This document shows positions 1 to 7,090 of a stretch of DNA of 39,403 nt, one piece after another. The DNA is taken from positions 1 to 39,403 of the forward strand of contig JAEXAX010000013.1 in assembly GCA_023458035.1 (NCBI GenBank). The letters run 5' to 3'. Positions within the stretch are counted from its first letter, which is position 1. Each line of letters starts with the position of its first letter. Both the position numbers and the translations under genes were made by a program. The DNA is from Bacillota bacterium. Its GTDB lineage: Bacteria > Bacillota > Clostridia > Lachnospirales > Lachnospiraceae. A model generated the notes under the pieces. The model was not told the origin of the DNA, did no database searches, and worked only from the letters and a program-made list of their open reading frames with translations.

Positions 1-92
1 TTGCTAATTGAGTTTGGCTTGCGACACCATTCTCATCATAGCACAGGAGGCTTTTCTATTTTATCCTCACCGTTTCCAACTTACTCTATTCT

Positions 93-109
93 CCCCAGCA
101 TAGCTGGGG
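93..109. other. Hairpin after the first small gene
   Basis: A perfect 7-bp stem, CCCCAGC and GCTGGGG, with a 3-base loop lies just past the stop codon of the small gene at 121-420. On the minus strand it has no following T-run, so it is at best a weak terminator or an mRNA 3'-end stabiliser. Confidence 0.35.
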
Positions 110-120
110 GATTAGGATTT

Positions 121-420
121 TCATTCAAAAGCTTCAGCCTCTTCCAATGCGTTCAGACTGCGGCGGATTCTCGGCGCCGGCGCCACCACCGGCAATATGA
201 TCTCATTCTTCATTTCTTCCGGATCAATATAACCGTCTATACCATAATGCTTTTCTCCAACCGGCTCCTGCTTCTCCATCGGAGCATCGGCCGGCGCGGC
301 CTGTGAGCCGGCCAACTCTCGACTGTCTGATTCTGCTGTCACCGTCAATTGGATCAAGTCGAAAATAATTAGAATAACCAAAAAAATGGCTATCCACCCT
401 GATTTTCTGCTTTTTTTCAT
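121..420 (-). CDS. Small secreted or membrane-anchored protein, unknown function
   Basis: I do not recognise this 99-residue protein. It opens with a basic stretch (MKKSRKSGW) and a hydrophobic segment at about residues 9-28 ending near TVTA, so it looks like a signal peptide or single membrane anchor. The remainder is polar, rich in Glu, Ala and Pro, and has no cysteines. An AGAGGA ribosome binding site sits 5-6 bases before the ATG. About 50 bases upstream is a strong intrinsic terminator and, before that, a promoter, so expression may depend on read-through of a leader RNA. The lack of a recognised domain and the short length leave some doubt, but the start signal and signal-like N terminus support a real gene. 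Confidence 0.6.
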   Translation of the reverse strand: MKKSRKSGWIAIFLVILIIFDLIQLTVTAESDSRELAGSQAAPADAPMEKQEPVGEKHYGIDGYIDPEEMKNEIILPVVAPAPRIRRSLNALEEAEAFE

Positions 421-467
421 CTTATCCTCTTTTTCCTTATATCCGTCCGTTCTAAGCGGCAGGGCAC

Positions 468-502
468 AAAAAAAGCTGTGCAGGATAATGTCTCCTACAC
501 AG
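468..502 (-). terminator. Intrinsic terminator in the leader of the 121-420 gene
   Basis: Read on the minus strand, a 10-bp stem (CTGTGTAGGA with TCCTGCACAG, one G-U pair) closes a 7-base loop and is followed directly by a run of seven T. It lies between a promoter at 613-641 and the start codon at 420, which is the usual arrangement of an attenuator. It could instead end a stand-alone small RNA. Confidence 0.75.
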
Positions 503-606
503 ATCAGAGAGTCAAAGCTATCACACCGTCAAGTTTTGTGAAACTCTCACTTTTCAGCATTACCGCCACGATCCGGTTTTGCAATCGTCTGGGTCTCTTA
601 TATTCG
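468..606 (-). ncRNA. Candidate structured leader RNA / attenuator, class not identified
   Basis: The transcript predicted from the promoter at 613-641 runs about 135 bases to the terminator at 468-502. It contains several complementary segments: a CGAT/ATCG pair flanking an A-rich loop, GAGAGT pairing with ACTCTC, and within that TCACA pairing with TGTGA. This has the density and length of a riboswitch or protein-binding leader. I compared it with remembered consensus sequences (SAM, TPP, FMN, cobalamin, lysine, glycine, purine, c-di-GMP-I, M-box, yybP, ZTP, T-box) and it matches none clearly. An 18-codon reading frame starting with ATG inside it and stopping just before the terminator stem gives an alternative, a leader-peptide attenuator, although its upstream GGCGG is a poor ribosome binding site. 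Confidence 0.45.
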
Positions 607-612
607 TGAAAC

Positions 613-641
613 ACTATACCATAGCCATATAAAAAAGTAAA
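613..641 (-). promoter_or_regulatory. Promoter for the leader RNA and the 121-420 gene
   Basis: On the minus strand TTTACT and TATAGT are separated by exactly 17 bases, with a TG one base before the -10 (extended -10). The -35 lies in the 3' arm of the terminator hairpin of the preceding gene. Confidence 0.65.
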
Positions 642-684
642 CCATTTTCATCATCTTTTAGATAAATGAAAATGGTTTACTTTT
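633..684 (-). terminator. Terminator of the 736-957 gene, bidirectional
   Basis: A perfect 19-bp inverted repeat runs from AAAAGTAAACC at 633 to GGTTTACTTTT ending at 684, around a 14-base loop. T-runs follow on both strands. It begins about 50 bases beyond the stop codon of the small gene at 736-957. Confidence 0.8.
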
Positions 685-735
685 CTTCCGACTTAAACTA
701 ACGATGAAAGTCATGCCGGAGCTTTTATGCTGTTA

Positions 736-957
736 TTAAGCCTCCGTCGGAGCTGCTTCTCCGGCAGCCGCCTCCGTATGATGAATCACCGGGATGTCAT
801 CATCAAAATAATCATCAAAATCGTCTTCAAAATCATCATCCAGATCCTCGATATACTCCGGATTCATAAAGCGATATACGCCGTATGCAATGGCTGCCAT
901 CAGGGCTAACAGTCCAAGGATTGCCAAAACAACTGTCAATGTGTTTGTCTTCTTCAT
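736..957 (-). CDS. Small single-pass membrane protein with acidic tail, unknown
   Basis: This 73-residue protein is not assigned to a family. It starts MKKTNTLTVV, has one hydrophobic segment at about residues 7-28, then a very acidic patch of repeated DDxFEDDF-type residues at about 36-51, and a Glu/Ala-rich C terminus. The chosen ATG at 957 has an AGAGGA site 7 bases upstream; the longer reading frame up to 1026 lacks one. A promoter lies about 90 bases upstream and a perfect bidirectional terminator downstream, so it is a monocistronic unit. The acidic tail could bind cations or a basic partner, but that is a guess. Confidence 0.65.
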   Translation of the reverse strand: MKKTNTLTVVLAILGLLALMAAIAYGVYRFMNPEYIEDLDDDFEDDFDDYFDDDIPVIHHTEAAAGEAAPTEA

Positions 958-1045
958 AAAGTTGTCCTCTTTTCTTTTCATATTTGATACCGGATTCTCA
1001 TCCTGATCCGTGTGAACTATACACACGAACTATATCAGCATTGAT

Positions 1046-1074
1046 ATTATAGCACCATTCCGAAAGCAACGCAA
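1046..1074 (-). promoter_or_regulatory. Promoter of the 736-957 small gene
   Basis: TTGCGT and a perfect TATAAT are 17 bases apart on the minus strand. The predicted 5' UTR of about 80 bases carries a 6-bp hairpin (CGTGTG with CACACG, 1009-1027). Confidence 0.65.
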
Positions 1075-1136
1075 GTCACGCCTTGCGGCGGTATCACAGT
1101 ACACAGTACGCCGGAGTTCCTGAAGCGCATTTGAAA

Positions 1137-1442
1137 TCAGACCTCAATATCTATACAAGCCCTGTTTTCCCGCAGCGGCCTCATAAAAGCTCCGACCGCC
1201 TGATGAGCCGGGTGCACGATATAATCGGCCAGATCCTCTATGGTCTGAAAGGTAGATGTCAAAATCAGATCATAATTGCCTGTATCGGCGTGAGCGCAAC
1301 CGGTTTCTGTCAGCGAACTGGTGATCTGCGGAATCTGAGCCGGCAGAGCGTCCAGCATGGCCTTGGTCATGGCCACATTTTCCGAACGGCTGCGTCCTTC
1401 GGCCTGTTCCTTAAATTTAAACATGACAATGTGTTTGATCAT
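1137..1442 (-). CDS. Dabb-family (stress-responsive alpha-beta barrel) protein
   Basis: The 101-residue product starts MIKHIVMFKFKEQAEGR, the characteristic opening of Dabb domains, which form dimeric ferredoxin-like barrels. The conserved His in the first strand (residue 4), the DLILTSTF strand and the HPAHQAVGAFMRPL helix near the C terminus all fit. Family members range from plant stress proteins to bacterial enzymes and often have no known substrate, so no function is given here. An AGGAGG site lies 5-6 bases before the ATG at 1442; the longer frame to 1475 is not needed. It stands alone, divergent from the FemX-like gene, with its own promoter at 1505-1532. Confidence 0.85.
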   Translation of the reverse strand: MIKHIVMFKFKEQAEGRSRSENVAMTKAMLDALPAQIPQITSSLTETGCAHADTGNYDLILTSTFQTIEDLADYIVHPAHQAVGAFMRPLRENRACIDIEV

Positions 1443-1504
1443 AGTATCCTCCTTTTGAATGCCGCGGCCGTCCAAACGACCGGACGATCGATCTCTCCTC
1501 TTGT

Positions 1505-1532
1505 ATTATAAAACGAAATCCCGATTCTGCAA
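1505..1532 (-). promoter_or_regulatory. Promoter of the Dabb gene
   Basis: TTGCAG, a 16-base spacer and a perfect TATAAT on the minus strand, about 55 bases upstream of the start codon. Confidence 0.65.
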
Positions 1533-1533
1533 C

Positions 1534-1670
1534 CGGCATTTTGCCGCAGATGCCAATGCAGGGACATGACGCAACGATGTCCTGAACGAACGGCCACATG
1601 GTGACTGTCCGGAATGAAGGACACATTGTGCGGATGCGCAGCCTTGAAACAGTAAAAAACAAGGCTTTTT
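1534..1670 (+). other. Hairpin-rich intergenic segment ending in a terminator-like stem
   Basis: Three short inverted repeats (CGGCA/TGCCG at 1534-1546, GGACAT/ATGTCC at 1562-1582, TGTCC/GGACA at 1606-1623) precede a 7-bp stem AGCCTTG/CAAGGCT (1640-1666) followed by TTTTT on the plus strand. No plus-strand gene lies upstream, so this could be a small RNA or simply stacked regulatory repeats before femX. No convincing plus-strand promoter was found for it. Confidence 0.35.
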
Positions 1671-1688
1671 ATTCGTCAATCTGTATGG

Positions 1689-1694
1689 TATGAT
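1689..1694 (+). promoter_or_regulatory. Probable -10 of the FemX-like gene
   Basis: TATGAT preceded by TGG (extended -10) lies 33 bases before the GTG start. The matching -35 region (around 1666-1671) is T-rich and poor, as is common for extended -10 promoters. Confidence 0.45.
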
Positions 1695-1726
1695 AATAGA
1701 ACTATGATGAATAGAGGTGAATATAC

Positions 1727-2959
1727 GTGAAATTTCAAGCATTAACCAAAGCAGAATATACTGCATTTGTCGATTCGGCCGACCGTATTTTTTTAAATCA
1801 AAGATATGATTATGGCGAATTAAAGCAGGCCGGCGGTACCAAGGTTGACTATCTCGGTGTCAAAGATGATAAGGGCAAGGTCATCGGTGTAGCCCTGGTC
1901 CTATATTTCCGCTATAAAAAATTCTTTTATCTGGCACAATGCGTCCATGGCCCGGTCTTTGATTATGAAAACGAAACCCTAGCCAAATTTTTCTTTGCCG
2001 CCCTGGCTGCCTATATGCGCAGACAACCGAAGGTACTTCGCCTGAGCCTGGCTCCGCCGGCGCCGCTGCGCTTCTATCAGGATATCCTTCCGATCTCCGA
2101 GCCTGATATGCGCCTGCCAAAGCTTCTTGAACATCTGGGATACCAAAAACTGAGGCAAAACTGGACTCAAAACCCCCTTGCTCAGCCGGATATCCTGTAT
2201 ACCAAGGATATCGAGGGGCTGCAGGAAAAGGATATTTTAAAATCCGTTTCGGCCGCCTGCAAATATGAGATGAACAAGGCAGTCAAAAACGGTATTCAAA
2301 TCCGGTATCTGGCGCCGGATGAGATTTCGCTCTTTAAAGATATGATGAATCACACCAAAGAACGAACCGGTATGACCATACAGGCCTATCCGTCTTACAT
2401 TGATGATTTGCCGGAATATGTACCGGAGGCCACCCGCTTCGTGCTGGCCTATATGGATTGCGATGCCAGCCTGACCCAGTTTGCCAGCCAGATCTCTGCT
2501 CTCGAAGCCGAGGTCGCTTCCTGTAATCAGCTGCTGGAGGCCAATCCAAACAGCAAGAAGGCCAATAACAAAAAGCGCGAGGCTGTGGAGAACATAGCGA
2601 TCCTGCAAAAACGGGTTCGCACTACAGAAGAGCTGAAAACTTCACATGGCAACATCGTTCCGATGGCCTGTTCACTCTTTATCTTAAGCGGACAGGAGGC
2701 CATCTATCTGCTGAGCGGAGCCTACAGCGAATTTGCTCACTTTTCTCCGGTCTATGCCATCCATCAGCATATGTTAACCGAAGCCATCCGTCGGGGCTAT
2801 CGCCGCTACAACTTCTTTGCCGTTTCCGGAGATTTTACCGAAAACGCCATCGACTACGGTGTATTGAAATTTAAACAGGGTTTCCAGGGCAATATTGAAG
2901 AGATGATCGGCACCTACGAGTACGTAGCCTCACCACTGGCAAAGCTTCTGCGGGCTTAA
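1727..2959 (+). CDS. FemX/FemAB-family peptidoglycan interpeptide-bridge aminoacyltransferase
   Basis: The 410-residue protein has the FemAB layout: two GNAT-like halves interrupted by a helical arm. The arm is visible at about residues 247-300, a charged coiled-coil stretch around SQISALEAEVAS and KKANNKKREAVENI. The C-terminal half carries YLLSGAYSEFAHFSPVYAIHQHM and the strand RYNFFAVSGDF, typical of the family, followed by GVLKFKQGFQG. FemA/FemX/MurM enzymes transfer amino acids from aminoacyl-tRNA to the lysine of lipid II at the inner face of the membrane. The amino acid used cannot be read from sequence. The start is GTG, chosen because AGAGGTGA lies 6 bases upstream. It is the only plus-strand gene in the first 36 kb. 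Confidence 0.88.
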   Translation: MKFQALTKAEYTAFVDSADRIFLNQRYDYGELKQAGGTKVDYLGVKDDKGKVIGVALVLYFRYKKFFYLAQCVHGPVFDYENETLAKFFFAALAAYMRRQPKVLRLSLAPPAPLRFYQDILPISEPDMRLPKLLEHLGYQKLRQNWTQNPLAQPDILYTKDIEGLQEKDILKSVSAACKYEMNKAVKNGIQIRYLAPDEISLFKDMMNHTKERTGMTIQAYPSYIDDLPEYVPEATRFVLAYMDCDASLTQFASQISALEAEVASCNQLLEANPNSKKANNKKREAVENIAILQKRVRTTEELKTSHGNIVPMACSLFILSGQEAIYLLSGAYSEFAHFSPVYAIHQHMLTEAIRRGYRRYNFFAVSGDFTENAIDYGVLKFKQGFQGNIEEMIGTYEYVASPLAKLLRA

Positions 2960-3004
2960 TATGCTGCCGCTTTCAGGCTATACACCCTGAAATTCAGCTT
3001 TCAA

Positions 3005-3040
3005 AAAAGGGACATTCACCACTTGGTGAATGTCCCTTTT
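3005..3040. terminator. Bidirectional terminator between femX and pepA
   Basis: A perfect 16-bp stem from AAAAGGGACATTCACC to its complement with a 4-base loop, ending in TTTT on both strands, sits between two convergent genes. Confidence 0.9.
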
Positions 3041-3080
3041 CCATACATTTCATTTGCGACAAGGGTATATTATGCTATGG

Positions 3081-4499
3081 TTACCGGTGATTGGCCGCCA
3101 GCTTAGCCAGGGTTTTCACGATACTGCCGGTTCCATTCTTTGGCAGATAGCCGTCTGCCTTACTTAAATATGCCGTACCGGCGATATCCAGATGCGCCCA
3201 CGGCGTCTTACCGACAAATTCTCCGACAAATAAGCCGGCCGAGATAGTTCCGCCGATGCGGCCGCCGGAATTCTTCAGATCCGCTCTCTCCGAATGATTC
3301 ATCTTTCCAAATTTTGAATGGGACGGCAGCTGCCATATCAGTTCATCTGCCTCCCCTGCTGCCGTCAAAACCTCTGCCGCAAAATTCACATTATTAGAAA
3401 TCAACGCAGTATACAACTCTCCCAGTGCCACCAGGCAGGCACCGGTCAGTGTGGCAGCATCCACGATGGCCGTCGGCTCAAAACGGTTCACAGTATAATA
3501 TACCGCATCCGCCAGGGTCAATCTGCCCTCGGCATCAGTATTAATAATCTCGATGGTCTTACCGGCCATAGAATGAATGATATCGCCGGTCTTATAGGCA
3601 TCACCGGAGATCATATTTTCGCAGGCGGCAACCACAGCTACCACGTTCTTCGGCAGCTTCTGCAGGGCAATCACCTGCATAGCGCCGATAACGGTAGCTG
3701 CGCCACCCATATCGGAATTCATGGTTTCCATACCGCTCGGGGTCTTGATACAATAACCGCCGGAATCATATGTCAGACCTTTTCCGACCAATGCAAGCGG
3801 CTTTTCATCAGCCGCACCGCCCTGATATTCCATCACGACCAGCTTCGGTGCCTGGGCCGACCCCTTAGCCACCGCCAGGAACGCCGTCATACCGAGCTCT
3901 TCGATCTCACTTTGTTCCAACACCGTCACTTTAACTCCCAGCGGATTTAAAATTTCTATGGCTCTCTCGGCAAGCTTGGTCGGTGTCATATACATGGCCG
4001 GTTCATTGATCAGATCTCTGGCAGTGAAGATACCTTTGATCTGCAGCTCGGCTTCACGCACAGCGTTCAGTACCATGGCTTCATCCTCTGTGGAAAAGCT
4101 GACGGTTTCCAGATAGACTGTCTTCTTTTCACTCTTAAAGACATCATAACGATAGGTGCTGTGCAGCAAACCTTCCGCCGCCGCTTCATAAGCAGCCGCC
4201 TCATCCAAGCCATTTATGTGCAGGGCCGGCACCGTCAGACTCTTGACATGCTCCTGATCGGCCTTTTTACCCAATTTGTAAAAAGCCTCGCGTAACCGGT
4301 CAGTGGTGACACAGTCCCTGTTTCCCAGTCCCAACGCCAATACCGGCTTTTCTGACCGCCACAGGTAGGTTTCACCGCGTTTACCGCTGATTACTTCATC
4401 GGTCAATAAGGCTTCCAGACCGGCATGGCCGTGAAATTCCTCTTCCTTCCACAAAAATACCACTTCAACAGCACCTTTCCGGTTTATTGAAAAATTCAT
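3081..4499 (-). CDS. pepA: Leucyl aminopeptidase (M17 family)
   Basis: This 472-residue cytosolic M17 metallopeptidase removes N-terminal residues from peptides using two metal ions. The signature NTDAEGRL lies near residues 320-327, giving the Asp and Glu ligands and the catalytic Arg. Earlier ligands are seen in GKGLTYDSGG (Lys and Asp, about 241-250) and MNSDMGGAA (Asp, about 262-270). The N-terminal macrodomain-like half is present, and overall length is close to the family norm. AAAGGAAG lies 7 bases upstream of the ATG. It follows the isoprenylcysteine methyltransferase-like gene by 83 bases and may be cotranscribed with it. It ends at a bidirectional terminator. Confidence 0.95.
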   Translation of the reverse strand: MNFSINRKGAVEVVFLWKEEEFHGHAGLEALLTDEVISGKRGETYLWRSEKPVLALGLGNRDCVTTDRLREAFYKLGKKADQEHVKSLTVPALHINGLDEAAAYEAAAEGLLHSTYRYDVFKSEKKTVYLETVSFSTEDEAMVLNAVREAELQIKGIFTARDLINEPAMYMTPTKLAERAIEILNPLGVKVTVLEQSEIEELGMTAFLAVAKGSAQAPKLVVMEYQGGAADEKPLALVGKGLTYDSGGYCIKTPSGMETMNSDMGGAATVIGAMQVIALQKLPKNVVAVVAACENMISGDAYKTGDIIHSMAGKTIEIINTDAEGRLTLADAVYYTVNRFEPTAIVDAATLTGACLVALGELYTALISNNVNFAAEVLTAAGEADELIWQLPSHSKFGKMNHSERADLKNSGGRIGGTISAGLFVGEFVGKTPWAHLDIAGTAYLSKADGYLPKNGTGSIVKTLAKLAANHR

Positions 4500-4582
4500 T
4501 GTTCATCTTCCTTTCTGAACTTCAATCTGTACTGTGCTAAAACACAAATGATATGCAAACACATTCCACGCAGCGATCAGTT

Positions 4583-5119
4583 TTAGTGTTCTCTTATTCC
4601 GTTCGGAATAACGGTTTCCCTCAATAATTTTTCTTCTTCTTTGATCCGGATATATATCACAGATATATATAAGGGCGACAATACAGCCGCCGTGAGCCAT
4701 GCATGGCATAACAGCGACAGCCCCAATAGCTCCGGAAAAATATTCAGGTAGTAATTCGGATGCTTTACCACTCGAAACAGCCAATGATCAACATACCTGT
4801 GATCCTTAAGCAGCATGAGCTTGACGGTCCAGATGTCTTTTAGCAGTCTGGTCACTGTCCATAACATATAAATCGAAAAGGCCAGTAACAACAGCCCCAC
4901 TAAGCTGATTTTATCAAATTCAGTCTTTCTGACAATTGCTTCGATCAAGCAAAACAAATAAAACAAAATATGCAAAATGGTGATTCTCTTAGAATTTTCT
5001 TTTCCGTATTCACGTCCGCCGTCAGCTATAATTTTTTTCTCATTTTTAATCGAGACCTTCAAAAATAACAGTCTGATTGCAAATACAGCTGCAACGATCG
5101 CATAGATCAAATACCCCAT
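4583..5119 (-). CDS. Isoprenylcysteine carboxyl methyltransferase-family membrane protein
   Basis: The 178-residue protein is mostly membrane segments (about residues 2-20, 45-65, 72-92, 125-158). It carries the C-terminal family signature: VKHPNYYLNIFPELLG (about 116-131), followed after a hydrophobic stretch by RIKEEEKLL. In eukaryotic Ste14/ICMT this region binds S-adenosylmethionine. Bacterial members mostly lack a known substrate, since prenylated proteins are not expected here, and lipid or small-molecule methylation is possible. ATG at 5119 was chosen because GGGGAG lies 5 bases upstream, while the alternative ATG at 5137 has no site. It reads toward pepA. Confidence 0.85.
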   Translation of the reverse strand: MGYLIYAIVAAVFAIRLLFLKVSIKNEKKIIADGGREYGKENSKRITILHILFYLFCLIEAIVRKTEFDKISLVGLLLLAFSIYMLWTVTRLLKDIWTVKLMLLKDHRYVDHWLFRVVKHPNYYLNIFPELLGLSLLCHAWLTAAVLSPLYISVIYIRIKEEEKLLRETVIPNGIREH

Positions 5120-5226
5120 GTCTCTCCCCTGTAACAATATATGGTTACTGCGGGAAGCTTCTACATATCATTTGCATATTAGCACAGTACAGACAGGTAT
5201 TCGGCCGACTTTCAGGCCGATGCTTC

Positions 5227-5259
5227 AAAAAACGGGGGCCCGCTTCCGCAGCACCCCCG
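5227..5259 (-). terminator. Terminator of the superoxide reductase gene
   Basis: On the minus strand CGGGGG pairs with CCCCCG around an inner GC-rich stem capped by GGAA, followed by TTTTTT. It begins about 20 bases beyond the stop codon at 5280. Confidence 0.85.
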
Positions 5260-5279
5260 CCTTAAACTCACGCGTTTGA

Positions 5280-5654
5280 TTACAGCTCAACCTTCCACAG
5301 TCCGTGCAGGTTGCAATACTCGTAAACAGCGACTGCCTTCTCATCATCCAATAAAGCAAACTCAGCCTTTGCTTCACCGGTATGATCCAGAGTAGCCCGA
5401 TGAACACCCTTGTTGGTTTCAACCAGGATGAAACCGATGTAATGCTCTTCGGTCATCGGATGCGGTACAGAACCAACCACAGCGGTCAGCTTATTTCCTT
5501 CAACAGTCACAGCCGGAACATGCTTCTCAGTTGCACCGTCGGTTACATTTGCTTTTAATTCTACCATCTCTTCACCGTTTGCGGAAAGTACTCCACCCAG
5601 GTCCTCAGCTACTACTACCACAGTTCCGGTTACTTTGCTCTTTAATACTTTCAT
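5280..5654 (-). CDS. Superoxide reductase (neelaredoxin type)
   Basis: The 124-residue product reduces superoxide to peroxide without releasing oxygen, a defence typical of anaerobes. The single iron site is complete: the Glu-Lys-His of EKHVP, two His in HPMTEEHYI, and Cys plus His in YCNLHGLWK near the C terminus. The N-terminal desulforedoxin Cys4 iron domain of class I desulfoferrodoxin is absent; the N terminus instead has a short strand-rich section (VLKSKVTGTVVVVAEDLGG). AGGAGG lies just before the ATG at 5654. The gene is monocistronic, with a strong promoter at 5698-5726 and a GC-rich terminator. The electron donor (rubredoxin or other) is not encoded nearby. Confidence 0.92.
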   Translation of the reverse strand: MKVLKSKVTGTVVVVAEDLGGVLSANGEEMVELKANVTDGATEKHVPAVTVEGNKLTAVVGSVPHPMTEEHYIGFILVETNKGVHRATLDHTGEAKAEFALLDDEKAVAVYEYCNLHGLWKVEL

Positions 5655-5697
5655 AGTATACCTCCTAAGTATATCTTCAAAATCCTTTGATGGATTC

Positions 5698-5726
5698 ATT
5701 ATAGCAAAGATGGGCAATTAAGTAAA
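5698..5726 (-). promoter_or_regulatory. Promoter of the superoxide reductase gene
   Basis: TTTACT, a 17-base spacer and a perfect TATAAT on the minus strand, about 45 bases before the start codon. Confidence 0.8.
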
Positions 5727-5736
5727 GGGATTTTTT

Positions 5737-5760
5737 ATTTTTCGCAATTAAATTTTTCGC
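5737..5760 (-). repeat. Direct repeat upstream of the superoxide reductase promoter
   Basis: The 9-mer GCGAAAAAT occurs twice on the minus strand, at 5752-5760 and 5737-5745, 15 bases apart and just upstream of the -35. It may be a regulator site or an A-tract UP element. Confidence 0.45.
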
Positions 5761-5803
5761 TATTTTGTTATTCTCTCATAATCAATCGGCGGCTATAGGC
5801 TTC

Positions 5804-7090
5804 TTACTTTTCCACCTCGGGAACCCGACTGAAAATGATGGCTCCGACGATAAATAAAATGATAATACTGGACACACCATAGTTAGCCTTTCCGGTGATC
5901 AGAGATATCCAGCCGAACAGCAACGGGCCCATGATGGCGGCGAACTTTCCGAAGATGTTATAAAAGCCGAAAAACTGATTGGCATGATCCTTCGGTACCA
6001 GTTTGGCAAAATAGGAACGGCTGAGCGCTTGAATACCGCCCTGAGCGGTACCCACCAGCATGGCCAAAATCCAAAACATGGTCGTCAGTGTACCGACCGA
6101 CTTTTCTTCACTCATAAAGAAGGCCACCACACAGATGATGCAATAAGTGATGATACCGAGAAATAATGTCTTCTTGGTGCCGAACCGTTTCGCCAGCCAG
6201 CCATAAATCAATGCAAAGGGGAAAGCTACAAACTGAGTCGCCAGCAGGATCATCAACAGCGTAATAGCCCCGATACCGATGGTTTTTCCATAAGATGTCG
6301 CCATTTTGATAATGGTATCGACACCATCAATATAAAAGAAATAGGCAAGCAGAAACATAAAGATCGACTTGTTTTTTCTGATCTCCCTAAAGGTATGCCA
6401 GATGCTGATAAAGCTGTTGCGGATATCATGAGCTCCCGGTTCGATACCGTAGCGCTGATGTACATTTTTTAAGATTGGAAGGCTGAAGCCCAGCCACCAG
6501 GCAGCAGTAATAAAAAATGAGATCCGGTAGGCCCAGGTTACTGTCAGCGGAATTTTCCCGAGAGTGGCGAGTACCACCACCGTCATCGCCATAATAAAGG
6601 GAATGGTGCTGCCAATATAGCCCAGCGCATAGCCCTTTGAGCTGACGCTATCCATATTTTCATCCTCACTGACATCGACCAGAAAGGCATCATAAAAGAT
6701 CAGGGTCGCCGAATAAGCCAGGGTCGATATAATGAAAATCACCAGCAGAATCTGCCACCGGCCGCTTGGTACCAGTCCGAGCAGAACGGTCGACAACACG
6801 CCCATCATCAGGGTTTGAGAAAACATCTTTTTCTTGCGACCCTTATAGTCAGCCAGCGTTCCCAAAATCGGTGACAGAATCACCAGAAGAAGCGTTGAAA
6901 CGGAATTGGCAAAGCCCCAGTAGGCATTTGCCGTTACCTCCGGTTTGGCCACCACGCCGTTCAGAGCCATCTTGGCCTCATCTAAAAAATACAGGCCCAT
7001 GATCGTAGAAATTACGACCATGGTATAAGCTGAATTAGCCCAATCATACATGATCCAGCTTTTTTCTTCTTTCGTCAATCCTTTTAACAT
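5804..7090 (-). CDS. MFS transporter, UMF1 / Atg22-like family
   Basis: The 428-residue protein starts MLKGLTKEEKSWIMYDWANSAY, and the YDWANSA motif is the hallmark of UMF1 (Atg22-like vacuole effluxer) transporters. About 12 hydrophobic segments follow, with the MFS loop GTLADYKGRKKK between helices 2 and 3 (about residue 77). Eukaryotic Atg22 exports amino acids from the vacuole; bacterial substrates are unknown. The ATG at 7090 is preceded by AGGAGGG and overlaps the stop codon of the upstream phosphodiesterase by 7 bases, so the two are probably translationally coupled. No clear terminator follows it. Confidence 0.88.
   Translation of the reverse strand: MLKGLTKEEKSWIMYDWANSAYTMVVISTIMGLYFLDEAKMALNGVVAKPEVTANAYWGFANSVSTLLLVILSPILGTLADYKGRKKKMFSQTLMMGVLSTVLLGLVPSGRWQILLVIFIISTLAYSATLIFYDAFLVDVSEDENMDSVSSKGYALGYIGSTIPFIMAMTVVVLATLGKIPLTVTWAYRISFFITAAWWLGFSLPILKNVHQRYGIEPGAHDIRNSFISIWHTFREIRKNKSIFMFLLAYFFYIDGVDTIIKMATSYGKTIGIGAITLLMILLATQFVAFPFALIYGWLAKRFGTKKTLFLGIITYCIICVVAFFMSEEKSVGTLTTMFWILAMLVGTAQGGIQALSRSYFAKLVPKDHANQFFGFYNIFGKFAAIMGPLLFGWISLITGKANYGVSSIIILFIVGAIIFSRVPEVEK

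Noticed and set aside
1..306. Plus-strand open frame of 101 codons at the left edge
   Set aside because: It starts with TTG, has no clear ribosome binding site, and lies over the minus-strand small gene, which has a start signal and a signal-like N terminus.
468..606. Assignment of the leader to a known riboswitch such as c-di-GMP-I, ZTP or cobalamin
   Set aside because: Short fragments resemble parts of these motifs but the ordered conserved core of none of them is present.
4503..4784. Minus-strand open frame of 93 codons
   Set aside because: It overlaps the 3' half of the isoprenylcysteine methyltransferase-family gene in another frame and has no recognisable domain.
5727..5803. Terminator for the UMF1 transporter gene
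   Set aside because: The AT-rich gap contains direct repeats but no stable stem followed by a T-run on the minus strand.
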